Position numbers and translations under genes: made by a program. From Bacteroidota bacterium (GTDB lineage Bacteria > Bacteroidota > Bacteroidia > NORP154), in contig JACZWC010000042.1 in assembly GCA_022572355.1 (NCBI GenBank), forward strand, positions 1 to 39,683: 39,683 nucleotides of DNA. The letters run 5' to 3'. Of the stretch, positions 25,154-33,315 are shown piece after piece (positions within the stretch are counted from its first letter, which is position 1; the number at the start of each line of letters is the position of its first letter). The notes below the pieces were generated by a model. That model had not been told where the DNA came from and made no database searches. It saw only the letters and a list, made by a program, of their open reading frames with translations.

Positions 25154-26272
25154 ATGATTCTATTCAACCAGCCATTAATAACGGGCAATGAGCTCAAATA
25201 TTTGGAAGAGGTAATCTCCAGCAAAAAACTCGGAAGCGACGGGATTTTTACACAAAAATGCAGTGCATGGATGGAAACAAAAATTCGTTGCAAAAAAGCC
25301 TTGCTAACGCCTTCCTGCACACACGCACTTGAACTTGCCGCTCTACTGCTTGATATTCAACCTGGCGATGAAATTATTTCCACCTCCTTTGGATTTGTAT
25401 CTTCAGCAAATGCTTTTGTGCTCCGGGGTGCTACCATGGTCTTTGTCGATATAAGAACCGATACACTCAACATAGATGAATCAAAAATTGAAGCGGCAAT
25501 TACCGACAAAACCAAAGCCATTGTTCCCGTTCATTATGCAGGTGTTGGCTGCGACATGAATGTGATTATGGAGCTTGCCAGGAATCACAACTTAAAAGTG
25601 GTTGAGGACGCGGCGCAAGGAATAATGAGTACATACAATTCACAGCCTTTAGGTAGTATCGGTCATCTTGGCACATTTAGCTTTCACGATACCAAGAATT
25701 ACACCTGTGGAGAAGGTGGCGCACTATTAATTAATGATGACAGCCTGATTGAAAGAGCAGAAATATTGCGCGAAAAAGGTACCAATCGTAAAAAGTTTTT
25801 GAGAGGCGAGATTGATAAGTATTCCTGGGTTGACATTGGCTCGAGCTATCTGTTGAGTGAACTCAATTCCGCCTTTCTATGGGCACAATTGGAAGAATCA
25901 GAAAAAATAAACGAACACAGATTACTATTGTGGAATCGATATTATGAGAATCTCAGTAGACTCAACGATATTGAGTTGCCAATAATTCCTCAAAATTGTT
26001 CTCACAACGCACATATTTTTTATATCAAAACTAAAAATATAGAAGAACGCGGTCAATTAATCTCTTACCTTAAAGAAAATGAAGTTCAGGCTGTGTTTCA
26101 TTATATCCCCTTACACAGCGCGGAGGCCGGAGTTAAATTCACGCGTTTTAATGGTGCCGATGAGCATACAACCACCGAAAGTGAAAGATTGCTCCGATTG
26201 CCTCTGTATTACAGTCTTACCCTGGACGAAGTGGATTTAATTTGTAACAAAGTCAAGAAATATTATGGTTGA
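25154..26272 (+). CDS. wecE: dTDP-4-amino-4,6-dideoxygalactose transaminase (WecE/RffA family)
   Basis: 372 residues, full family length, very close to enterobacterial WecE along its whole length: LLTPSCTHALELAALLLDIQ, FVSSANAFVLRGA, VEDAAQGIMSTY, and REKGTNRKKFLRGEIDKYSW. K181 in FHDTKNYT is the pyridoxal phosphate lysine. The known reaction converts dTDP-4-keto-6-deoxyglucose plus glutamate to dTDP-4-amino-4,6-dideoxygalactose (Fuc4N precursor). It leads the plus-strand operon, and its stop overlaps the next gene by 8 bp. The usual partners rmlA/rmlB and the acetyltransferase wecD are not in the window, so dTDP-sugar must come from elsewhere. Confidence 0.93.
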   Translation: MILFNQPLITGNELKYLEEVISSKKLGSDGIFTQKCSAWMETKIRCKKALLTPSCTHALELAALLLDIQPGDEIISTSFGFVSSANAFVLRGATMVFVDIRTDTLNIDESKIEAAITDKTKAIVPVHYAGVGCDMNVIMELARNHNLKVVEDAAQGIMSTYNSQPLGSIGHLGTFSFHDTKNYTCGEGGALLINDDSLIERAEILREKGTNRKKFLRGEIDKYSWVDIGSSYLLSELNSAFLWAQLEESEKINEHRLLLWNRYYENLSRLNDIELPIIPQNCSHNAHIFYIKTKNIEERGQLISYLKENEVQAVFHYIPLHSAEAGVKFTRFNGADEHTTTESERLLRLPLYYSLTLDEVDLICNKVKKYYG

Positions 26273-27044
26273 ACTTGCAACCCCAATATCGCACTTGTTT
26301 GAGGATGAGGTTGTTGCTGAGGAAATAATTCTGAACTCTGACGTACTGGAATGCAGAGACGAAGAGATCAATTCCAATTATCCTCATCAAGATGTTTTTC
26401 ACTGTGAGCTCCAGATTCAGCACAAGCACGATGAGAAGATCCTTTCTTACCTGGAAAAACTTAAAGAACAGAAAGGTGACCTGAAATTGATTTCTTTTCA
26501 CATGGCTTCCAGCTGCACTCACCCTAAAATTAATGGACGCAAATTTGAAGTTGGTGGCGTGGAGCTATCGCGAAATGAAATGAAGGACAATGCTGAGGAA
26601 AATGTAACCAAATTCCGGGAAATTTTCGGTGAGATTACCATCGCCGTCGAGAACAATAACTTTTATCCAACGGCAGCATATAACTACATTGCTGATCCTG
26701 ATTTTATCTCCGAAGTGACAGAAGAAAACAACCTTAGTTTCTTGTTTGATATCGCACACGCGAAGATTTCAGCCCACAATAAGCAAATGGAATTTGAAGA
26801 GTACAAGAGCATGCTGCCGCTTTCGAGAATGATCCAGGTTCATATTTGTAAACCTGCCATTGACGAAGACAATATGGCCTACGACGCTCATCAATGTCCG
26901 GATCAAGATGAATTGAATGAGGTAAAAGATTTACTTTTAGAATATAAAACAATTAAATACCTGACCGTAGAATATTACAAAGACAAAGAAAACCTGATCA
27001 ATTCACTTGTGGAATTCAAAAAATTGACCGATGAACTACATTGA
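26265..27044 (+). CDS. Metal-binding TIM-barrel protein (xylose-isomerase-like or DUF692/MNIO-like)
   Basis: 259 residues. Candidate metal ligands are spaced as in TIM-barrel metalloenzymes: H79 (ISFHMAS), E129 (VENNN), D162 and H165 (FLFDIAHAKISAHN), H193 (QVHICKP), and E236 (TVEYYK). The stretch FDIAHAKISAHN with LPLSRMIQVHI resembles both the DTGHA region of sugar isomerases (AP endonuclease 2 family) and the DxNNxYVNAxN region of DUF692 multinuclear iron enzymes. I cannot decide between them. Overlaps of 8 bp with wecE and 14 bp with the following SDR indicate tight co-translation, so it probably acts on an intermediate of the same sugar pathway. Confidence 0.7.
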   Translation: MVELATPISHLFEDEVVAEEIILNSDVLECRDEEINSNYPHQDVFHCELQIQHKHDEKILSYLEKLKEQKGDLKLISFHMASSCTHPKINGRKFEVGGVELSRNEMKDNAEENVTKFREIFGEITIAVENNNFYPTAAYNYIADPDFISEVTEENNLSFLFDIAHAKISAHNKQMEFEEYKSMLPLSRMIQVHICKPAIDEDNMAYDAHQCPDQDELNEVKDLLLEYKTIKYLTVEYYKDKENLINSLVEFKKLTDELH

Positions 27045-27798
27045 TAATTTATTTAACCTGAATGGCAAGATAGCATTGGTGACTGGAGCCTGTGGACAAC
27101 TGGGAAGTGCTATTTGCAAAAGCCTGCAGCAAGCAGGAGCAAAGGTTGTGGGTACGGATATCAAATTACCTGCTGAAGATGGGGATATCGATCTAAAAGA
27201 ACTGGACATTACGAACAAAGCTGATGTTGAAAGTACTTTCAAGGCTGTTCACGACAAGTATGGAAGTCTGGATGTATTGATCAACAACGCTGGTGTAAGC
27301 ACGTTTGAAAAATTTGAAGAAAGGCCGGAAGAATCGTTTGATTGGGTCATGGACGTGAACCTTAAGGGCACATTTTTCTGTATTCAGTCCTACGTGAACT
27401 TGCTAGATCAGCAAAAACAAGAATCGGGTGCAATAGTCAACATTGGTTCTGTTTTTGGCGTAGTTAGCCCCGACTTTAGAAACTATGTGGATCTCGATCG
27501 AAAGAATTCAGAGGTATATGGAGCGACCAAAGCGGGCGTCATCCACATGACAAAATACTTTGCGGTGCATTTGGCTGAAAGAAATATTCGTGTAAATGCT
27601 GTTTCACCTGGAGGAATATTCAATCCTGAAAATCCACAAGGTGAAAATTTCATCAAAAACTATTCAGACCGCGTTCCAATGGGAAGAATGGCCAATGATG
27701 AAGATATGTTGGGCGCTATCTTGTATTTATCCGGAGATGCAGCTAAGTATACCACAGGGCAAAATATTGTTATCGATGGGGGCATGTCCTCCTGGTGA
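27031..27798 (+). CDS. SDR family NAD(P)-dependent oxidoreductase
   Basis: 255 residues, classical short-chain dehydrogenase: TGACGQLG cofactor loop, NNAG, catalytic Y163 and K167 (YGATKAG), SPGGIFNP and C-terminal IDGGMSSW. Its sequence style resembles flagellin-modification SDRs (PtmA type) found in nonulosonate loci, though family similarity alone does not fix the substrate. It overlaps the TIM-barrel gene by 14 bp. After it the operon is interrupted by the GxxExxY element. Confidence 0.88.
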   Translation: MNYIDNLFNLNGKIALVTGACGQLGSAICKSLQQAGAKVVGTDIKLPAEDGDIDLKELDITNKADVESTFKAVHDKYGSLDVLINNAGVSTFEKFEERPEESFDWVMDVNLKGTFFCIQSYVNLLDQQKQESGAIVNIGSVFGVVSPDFRNYVDLDRKNSEVYGATKAGVIHMTKYFAVHLAERNIRVNAVSPGGIFNPENPQGENFIKNYSDRVPMGRMANDEDMLGAILYLSGDAAKYTTGQNIVIDGGMSSW

Positions 27799-27823
27799 TT
27801 TAAGTCATAAATAATTTTTGAAA

Positions 27824-28251
27824 ATGCCACAAAGGCTCGAAGGCGCTAAGATTCACAAAGCTGGATATAAACCAATATCAGCAGAAGAAGAGCGAATAGG
27901 AAAGATAATTGTAAACGCAGCATACAACGTTCATAAAACCCTTGGTCCTGGTTTGTTGGAAAAAGTTTATGAAGCCTGTTTTGCCATGAGCTTAGAAAAG
28001 CTGAATTACGAGTGATAAGACAATTAAATATTCCTATTGTTTACGACGGTCTGGAATTTGAAGAAGGCTTGAAGCTGGACGTATTGGTGGAAGATTTGGT
28101 AATATGTGAGCTTAAAGCCTTAGAAAATATAAACCCTGTTTGGGAAGCACAAATTCTAAGTCATTTGAAATTGACAGGTAAACGGCTTGGATATTTAATC
28201 AATTTCAATGTACCACTTATTAAAAATGGTATCAGAAGATTTGTAATGTAG
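27824..28251 (+). pseudogene. GxxExxY family gene (PD-(D/E)XK_3), split by a one-base frameshift
   Basis: The first part (27824-28015) encodes ERIGKIIVNAAYNVHKTLGP and GLLEKVYEACFAMSLEKLNYE and then stops. The second part (from GTG 28012) continues without a gap as VIRQLNIPIVYDG, LEEDL-like LVEDLVICELKALE, and LKLTGKRLGYLINF. Loss of one G near 28010-28013 explains the break; adding it restores a single frame of about 140 residues, the family's normal length. The GLLExxYE motif and the ELK of the nuclease-like core are intact. Alternatively the GTG at 28012 could restart translation. The gene is bounded by imperfect inverted repeats and is foreign to the sugar operon around it. Confidence 0.85.
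27825..27850 (+). repeat. Left imperfect inverted repeat of the GxxExxY element
   Basis: These 26 bases match the reverse complement of 28281-28306 at 21 of 26 positions (shared: TGCCAC, AAGGC, GGC, CTAAG). It covers the first codons of the gene. Confidence 0.7.
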
Positions 28252-28264
28252 CAACTTTGTGATA

Positions 28265-28280
28265 CCTGCCGTTAGGCAGG
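28265..28280 (+). repeat. Short hairpin after the GxxExxY gene
   Basis: CCTGCC, loop GTTA, GGCAGG: a perfect 6-bp stem directly before the right inverted repeat. No T-run follows. Confidence 0.7.
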
Positions 28281-28306
28281 CTTAGAGCCATTGTGCCTTA
28301 GTGGCA
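28281..28306 (-). repeat. Right imperfect inverted repeat of the GxxExxY element
   Basis: Partner of 27825-27850, 21 of 26 matches in inverted orientation. It lies 38 bp before the neuB-like start codon. Confidence 0.7.
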
Positions 28307-28344
28307 ATTATTAATAGCCAAGAAACAGCTACAATAATAAACAA

Positions 28345-29181
28345 ATGAAAAATCTTAAAGACATTGGATTTAACACCGACAATGCCACTTATATCATCGC
28401 GGAAATTGGCATCAATCACGGAGGTGATGTGGAAGTTGCTAAACAACTCATTGATTCTGCCGCTAAGACCGGAGTTGATGCTGTAAAATTTCAAACTTAC
28501 TTAACAGAGCAACGCGCACCAGCTGGAAATCAAGAAGTATTTGATATCCTCAAAAAACACGAGCTTCCCTTCGAAGCCTTCCAGGAGTTAAAGAATCATA
28601 CGAAACAATACAACCTCGACTTTTTCTCAACTCCTTTTGATAATGAGAGCGTTGACTATTTAGACAGTATAGATTGTGATCTGTACAAGATCGCCTCCTT
28701 TGACGTTGTAAACCATAAATTATTGAGAAGATTGGCTGCCACGGGTAAACCTGTTATCATGTCGGTGGGCATGTCTAATTTAGACGAAATCAAAGCGGCA
28801 TACGAAATATTACAAGAGGGAACTTCGAACATTGTAATTCTGCATTGCATTTCTTCCTATCCGACACAAGAAGATGACGCCAACCTGGCTGCCATGGTAA
28901 AGTTGCAAAGAGAATTCGATTGTGTTATTGGACAATCGGATCATACAAACGATATAGAAGTCCCTCTGATGGCGGTAGCCGCCGGTGCGCAGGTTCTTGA
29001 AAAGCATTTCAAAATTGATGAGCAAATGGATTGTATAGACTCACCAGTGTCTATAACAGAAAACCAGATGAAAAAATTGGTTCGGGAAACACGTAGAATT
29101 GAAAAAATATTTGGATCAGGGAAACTGGGAGTGAGGGAAGCAGAAGGAGATGCAGTGCCTTTTAGAAGAAGGACAGATTGA
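28345..29181 (+). CDS. Short NeuB-like sialic/nonulosonic acid synthase family protein
   Basis: 278 residues. The NeuB TIM barrel is complete: AEIGINHGG, DAVKFQTY, FFSTPFD, YKIASFD, SVGMSN, LHCISSYPT, GQSDHTND, and LEKHFKID. Known relatives condense phosphoenolpyruvate with an N-acetylmannosamine-like sugar to make a nine-carbon keto acid. Two things are odd. The C-terminal SAF (antifreeze-like) domain is absent, the chain ending at VPFRRRTD about 60 residues early with no continuation in another frame. The usual PDHxxS segment reads CIDSPVS, losing the His. This may be a distinct subfamily with a different acceptor sugar. Neighbouring cytidylyltransferase supports a CMP-activated product. 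Confidence 0.85.
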   Translation: MKNLKDIGFNTDNATYIIAEIGINHGGDVEVAKQLIDSAAKTGVDAVKFQTYLTEQRAPAGNQEVFDILKKHELPFEAFQELKNHTKQYNLDFFSTPFDNESVDYLDSIDCDLYKIASFDVVNHKLLRRLAATGKPVIMSVGMSNLDEIKAAYEILQEGTSNIVILHCISSYPTQEDDANLAAMVKLQREFDCVIGQSDHTNDIEVPLMAVAAGAQVLEKHFKIDEQMDCIDSPVSITENQMKKLVRETRRIEKIFGSGKLGVREAEGDAVPFRRRTD

Positions 29182-29264
29182 TAAAAACACTTGGACGTCT
29201 TCAGTTCAAAACAAGTTGACGATAATTATATTAGTTTTAATTTCAACAATTCAAACCTGATAAA

Positions 29265-30275
29265 ATGGGAAAAGAAGATTCTGGCATATCGCCTTCGGCT
29301 ATTATTGAATGTGAAACCCTCCTTACAGGTGAAAATATACACATCGGTGATAACTGCATTTTAAAAGCCAAGAAAATTACTATAGCTGACGGGGTTTCCA
29401 TTGACCATGATACAGTAATTGATTGCACCAGCTCGAGGTATGCAAAAACAACTGATACCGAGATTTCCATTGGCCTCCATTCTTCAATCAGTTATTCCAC
29501 CCGAATTTTCGTTCCTAAATATATAATGGGAGAATACAGTATGCTATATAACTACATTCTGATTTACGGTCAAAAAAAACTTACCATCGGGCATAATTGT
29601 TGGATCGGGGAGAATACAATACTCAATGCGGAAGATGAATTGATCATTGGCAACAATGTGGGCATTGGAACATACTCTCAGGTATGGACACACGGATATT
29701 GGGGAGAGGCACTTGAAGGGTGCTTATTGAACAAGTCTGCACCAACGGTAATTGAAGATGATGCTTGGCTTATAGGTCACACTATAGTTTCAGCGGGTGT
29801 TAGAATCGGAAAGCAATCTACTATATTACCGGGTGCTGTTTTAACCAAAAGCACACAGGAAAAATCAATTTGGGGAGGATCGCCGGCCATTGATATGACG
29901 GATAAAGTGAAAGCATGGAAAACAGTTTCGTTAGAGGAAAAACTAAAAATGATGAGGGATTATGCGAAACAGTTTGTTGAAATAGAATATCCGTCACAAT
30001 ACCAACATGAACAAGATCGAATTCTCGTTTCTGAAGATGGTTATAAATTTATGATTGCATTTAGTGATAATTATAAAGAATTCCAGTTCAAAAATGAAAG
30101 CATCGATACCATTTTGATAGTAAAACAACTTGAAGAAAATACTTCTCCGCCAGAGAATATCGTTATTTTTGACCTGAAATCAAAGCGCTACATAAAGCGA
30201 AAGCTCAACTGTGAAAGTAAGTTCATTTTGTTTTTACGTTCCTATCGCGCACGATTTTTACCATCAGATGCCTGA
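29265..30275 (+). CDS. Left-handed beta-helix acyltransferase (hexapeptide repeat family)
   Basis: 336 residues. Hexapeptide turns run through most of the first 215 residues (IHIGDNCILKAKKITIADGVSI, LTIGHNCWIGENTIL, LIIGNNVGIGTYSQ, GVRIGKQSTILPGAVLTK), and WGGSPAIDM is a usual end of the helix. H and W in WTHGYW lie where the catalytic His of LacA/WbbJ-type acetyltransferases is expected. The last 100 residues or so are an extra domain I do not recognise. Likely role: O- or N-acylation of a sugar in this pathway. An 83-bp gap before it contains nothing recognisable. Confidence 0.85.
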   Translation: MGKEDSGISPSAIIECETLLTGENIHIGDNCILKAKKITIADGVSIDHDTVIDCTSSRYAKTTDTEISIGLHSSISYSTRIFVPKYIMGEYSMLYNYILIYGQKKLTIGHNCWIGENTILNAEDELIIGNNVGIGTYSQVWTHGYWGEALEGCLLNKSAPTVIEDDAWLIGHTIVSAGVRIGKQSTILPGAVLTKSTQEKSIWGGSPAIDMTDKVKAWKTVSLEEKLKMMRDYAKQFVEIEYPSQYQHEQDRILVSEDGYKFMIAFSDNYKEFQFKNESIDTILIVKQLEENTSPPENIVIFDLKSKRYIKRKLNCESKFILFLRSYRARFLPSDA

Positions 30276-30309
30276 TGCTTCCACATAACTGCAATCACGT
30301 GCTGTAAAA

Positions 30310-31239
30310 ATGCCAAACGAAGCGAGAAAGAAAGATGAAACCCCTGTAAAAAATCTAAAATTAGGGATAATAGGGCTCAGTACCGGCAACGGACACCCCT
30401 ACTCGTGGTCAGCTATTTTCAATGGCTACGATCATAAATATATGCAGGATTGCCCATTTCCTGCAATCCCGGATTATCTTTCAAAACAAAGATTCCCTGA
30501 GGCTGCTATCAGCAATGCTAGAGTCACTCAAATCTGGACGCAGGAGCACAAGGTCTCTGAACATGTGGCTAAATCCGCTAAAATTGATAACATCGCAACA
30601 AATTATGAAGATCTCATAGGTAAGGTTGATGCAGTTTTGCTTGCCCGCGATGATTATGAGAAGCATTATGAGATGAGCATTCCATTCATCGAGGCGATGC
30701 TACCAGTTTACATCGACAAACCCATAGCTGTTAATACCTATGAAGCGGAGCGCATCTTCGCATCGGAAAAATACAGCGGGCAGGTTTTTACCTGTTCCGC
30801 CCTGCGTTTTGCCAGTGAATTCTCGCTAAACGAAAAGGATAAGGAAGAAATCGGGGATATTAAATCGGTGTCAGCTCATGTGAGTGGTCCTTGGGACAAG
30901 TATGCCATCCATATTATTGAACCGGTTTTGAAGATCATTGGAGATCAAGGTGAGGTGACTCATTGTGAAAAAAATATTACTGAGGACTCCACGTCGCTTA
31001 AAACTACTTGGTCATCAGGAGTCAGGACAGAATTTTCAGCCATTGAAGTATCCAAAAGTCCGATGATCATTCGTATTTTTGGTGAAAAAGGAGAAAAGGA
31101 ATTGATCTTTGGCGATACGTTCAACGCCTTCAAATCGGCGCTGCAGGAGTTTGTGAGCATTTGCTTAAAGACAAAAGAAAATAATTGCAAGGAATTCTCG
31201 TTGAAAACAGTATCAATCATTGAAAAAGGATTGAAATAA
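30310..31239 (+). CDS. Gfo/Idh/MocA-like sugar oxidoreductase, divergent
   Basis: 309 residues. A Rossmann start (LKLGIIGLSTGNGHPYS) with an altered GxGxxG, then IATNYEDLIGKVDAVLL, then YIDKPIA, which replaces the EKP signature of the family by DKP. An alpha/beta C-terminal part (VSGPWDKYAIHIIEP) carries a His where substrate-binding His occurs in relatives. Lower similarity than usual makes the cofactor and reaction uncertain; NAD(P)-dependent oxidation or reduction of a nucleotide sugar is the reasonable guess. ATG at 30310 is 34 bp after the acyltransferase. Confidence 0.72.
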   Translation: MPNEARKKDETPVKNLKLGIIGLSTGNGHPYSWSAIFNGYDHKYMQDCPFPAIPDYLSKQRFPEAAISNARVTQIWTQEHKVSEHVAKSAKIDNIATNYEDLIGKVDAVLLARDDYEKHYEMSIPFIEAMLPVYIDKPIAVNTYEAERIFASEKYSGQVFTCSALRFASEFSLNEKDKEEIGDIKSVSAHVSGPWDKYAIHIIEPVLKIIGDQGEVTHCEKNITEDSTSLKTTWSSGVRTEFSAIEVSKSPMIIRIFGEKGEKELIFGDTFNAFKSALQEFVSICLKTKENNCKEFSLKTVSIIEKGLK

Positions 31240-31254
31240 TTTAGATATTCAGCT

Positions 31255-32451
31255 ATGAAAAACACCTGGAGATTTGGGAAAGAAGAGTTTGATTATATAC
31301 GCGAAGTACTCGACTCGGGCTTCGGGTCCTCTACTTCCGGAGATATGTGCAAAAGATTCGAAGAGGCCTTTGCACGAAAAGTTGGCTCTAAATATGCTAT
31401 TGCATTCAATTCCGGCACAGCAACTCTCCAAGCAGGTCTGGAAGCAGCGGGTGCGGGTTACGGCAGTGAGGTCATTATGCCTCCATTGACAGTAATGAGC
31501 AATGTATTTGTCACATTACAACAAAACGCGATACCCGTATTTGCTGATATCGATCCCGATACATTCAATATTGATCCAAATGAAATAGAAAAGCAAATCA
31601 CAGACAAAACCAAAGCGATCATGCCCGTTGCATTGTATGGTTTACCATGTGATATGGATCCAATAAATGAATTGGCAGAAAGATATAACCTCTGCGTAAT
31701 CAATGATGCGGCTGAGGCGCACATGGCAGTTTACAAAGGCAGGCCGATAGCGGCTATGGCACATATCACCAGCTACAGTACAGAAAACTCCAAACATATA
31801 ACCAGCGGTGATGGCGGAATTGTAGTTACGGATAATGAGGAATATGCTATAACGATGAGAAAATTCGGCGCTGCCGGCTATGCTGCACTGAAGTCCGGCG
31901 ATGGAAGGGTGAGAATGCACAAGGACATTTTTCAGGACCCTACTTACAAACGCCATGATGCTTTCGGATATAACTACAGGATGCCAGAAGTAGCTGCCGC
32001 TATGGCCCTGGCACAAACCGAAAAGCTCGATATGTTCATAGATCTACGCCTTGAAATCGCAAAAATGTATGATAAGGCTGTTGCTGGATGTAATTATCTC
32101 GTTCCACAGCTAACACCGGAGGGATCCGTCAATACCTATTGGACCTATGCCCTTAAATATGAACGAGACGATGTTTCATGGCAGGAGTTCAGAAAAAAAT
32201 ACACGGAGTTTGGCGGCGATGGTATCTACGCCGCATGGGCTTTATCGTATGAGGAAACCGTTATCAGTTCAGGAACATTTAAGAAAATATGTCCCCCACT
32301 GTATGATAACTTAACATTCCCAGAAGGAATCTGCCCCGTTGCCGAAGAAATTCAGCCGAAGCTCATGCAGTTTGTCACCAACTATGGAAGCGTTGAGGAG
32401 GCTGCTCCCAAAGTTGAGGCTCTCAGCAAAACAATCGACTTCTTTGCCTAA
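31255..32451 (+). CDS. DegT/DnrJ/EryC1/StrS family PLP aminotransferase
   Basis: 398 residues, complete: AIAFNSGTATLQAGLEAAG, EVIMPPLTVMSN, FADIDPDTFNIDP, NDAAEAHMAVYKGR, and the PLP lysine K180 in STENSKHITSGDGG, followed by FGYNYRMPEVAAAMALAQ. Only moderately like the WecE in the same operon, so it acts on a different sugar. Members transfer an amino group from glutamate to keto sugars; a role in making the amino group that is later acylated or amidinated fits. KdnA-like and LegC-like aminotransferases are in the same superfamily, but I cannot assign a subfamily. Confidence 0.88.
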   Translation: MKNTWRFGKEEFDYIREVLDSGFGSSTSGDMCKRFEEAFARKVGSKYAIAFNSGTATLQAGLEAAGAGYGSEVIMPPLTVMSNVFVTLQQNAIPVFADIDPDTFNIDPNEIEKQITDKTKAIMPVALYGLPCDMDPINELAERYNLCVINDAAEAHMAVYKGRPIAAMAHITSYSTENSKHITSGDGGIVVTDNEEYAITMRKFGAAGYAALKSGDGRVRMHKDIFQDPTYKRHDAFGYNYRMPEVAAAMALAQTEKLDMFIDLRLEIAKMYDKAVAGCNYLVPQLTPEGSVNTYWTYALKYERDDVSWQEFRKKYTEFGGDGIYAAWALSYEETVISSGTFKKICPPLYDNLTFPEGICPVAEEIQPKLMQFVTNYGSVEEAAPKVEALSKTIDFFA

Positions 32452-32493
32452 TACGGGAAATTGAATTCACACTACTTTTAAAACCAATTACCA

Positions 32494-33303
32494 ATGACAA
32501 ATGCAAAAATAGGTGCTATCATTCCCATTAGGCTTGCATCTGAGAGGCTTCCTAAGAAAGCGATAAAAGATATATGTGGCAAGCCGATTGTTCATCACCT
32601 ATTGGACAGAGCCTTTGATTCAAAATACCTGGAAAAGGAAAATGTTATTGTTTGTACAACGGAAGAGTCATCAGATGATGAATTGGTGGATGTAGTAGAA
32701 GCCTATGGTGCCAATATTTATCGTGGCTCTACTGATGATCTTTTAAAGCGCTTCGACAACGCCATTGACGATTACGGATTTGACTATATTATCCAAATAG
32801 ACGGAGATGACATTTGTGCGGAACCTCAATACATGGATCTTACGATGGATAAATTACTCAGCGACGTTAGCCTGGATACCGTTTCGGCGAAGGGTCTTCC
32901 ATTAGGAATTTCTACCAAATCATTCTCCAAAAGGGCAATGAAAAAGGTAATAGAAAAGTATAGATCAACAAAGAACGACACAGGTTTTGGTTCCTACTTT
33001 ACAGAGCCCGCAATTTGCAACCATGTGGCGATTGAACCCATATCCGAGAATCATGTCCTTGACAGAATACGTTTGACCCTCGACTACCAGGAGGATTTTG
33101 ATTTTTTCAATGCCATCTATACTGAATTGTATGTAGAAGGCGAGGTTTTTCATTTGGAGGACATTCTGAATCTCGTCAGGGAGAAACCTGAAATTATTGA
33201 GATGAACTACTTTCTACAAGAGGAATATTTAGAAAGGTGGCACAGCAAGCAGAATTTTTTCTATTCAGATGGCGGAGAAGATCTTAAGAAATTGGATGGT
33301 TAA
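32494..33303 (+). CDS. SpsF/NeuA-like cytidylyltransferase
   Basis: 269 residues. The nucleotide-binding signature IPIRLASERLPKKAI opens the protein; IIQIDGDDICAEP is the metal-binding acidic segment of CMP-sugar synthetases, and CTTEESSDDELVDVV matches the family. It most likely activates the keto acid made by the NeuB-like enzyme as a CMP-sugar. The product identity is inference from this pairing. Confidence 0.83.
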   Translation: MTNAKIGAIIPIRLASERLPKKAIKDICGKPIVHHLLDRAFDSKYLEKENVIVCTTEESSDDELVDVVEAYGANIYRGSTDDLLKRFDNAIDDYGFDYIIQIDGDDICAEPQYMDLTMDKLLSDVSLDTVSAKGLPLGISTKSFSKRAMKKVIEKYRSTKNDTGFGSYFTEPAICNHVAIEPISENHVLDRIRLTLDYQEDFDFFNAIYTELYVEGEVFHLEDILNLVREKPEIIEMNYFLQEEYLERWHSKQNFFYSDGGEDLKKLDG

Positions 33304-33315
33304 TTCTTCTTGAGA

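Noticed and set aside
27596..27814. 72-codon frame at the end of the SDR gene
   Set aside because: Overlaps conserved SDR codons (SPGGIFNP to IDGG) in another frame and has no recognisable content.
28345..29181. Frameshift hiding a SAF domain after the NeuB-like stop
   Set aside because: Read by eye, the 83 bp to the next gene give no SAF-like residues in the other forward frames.
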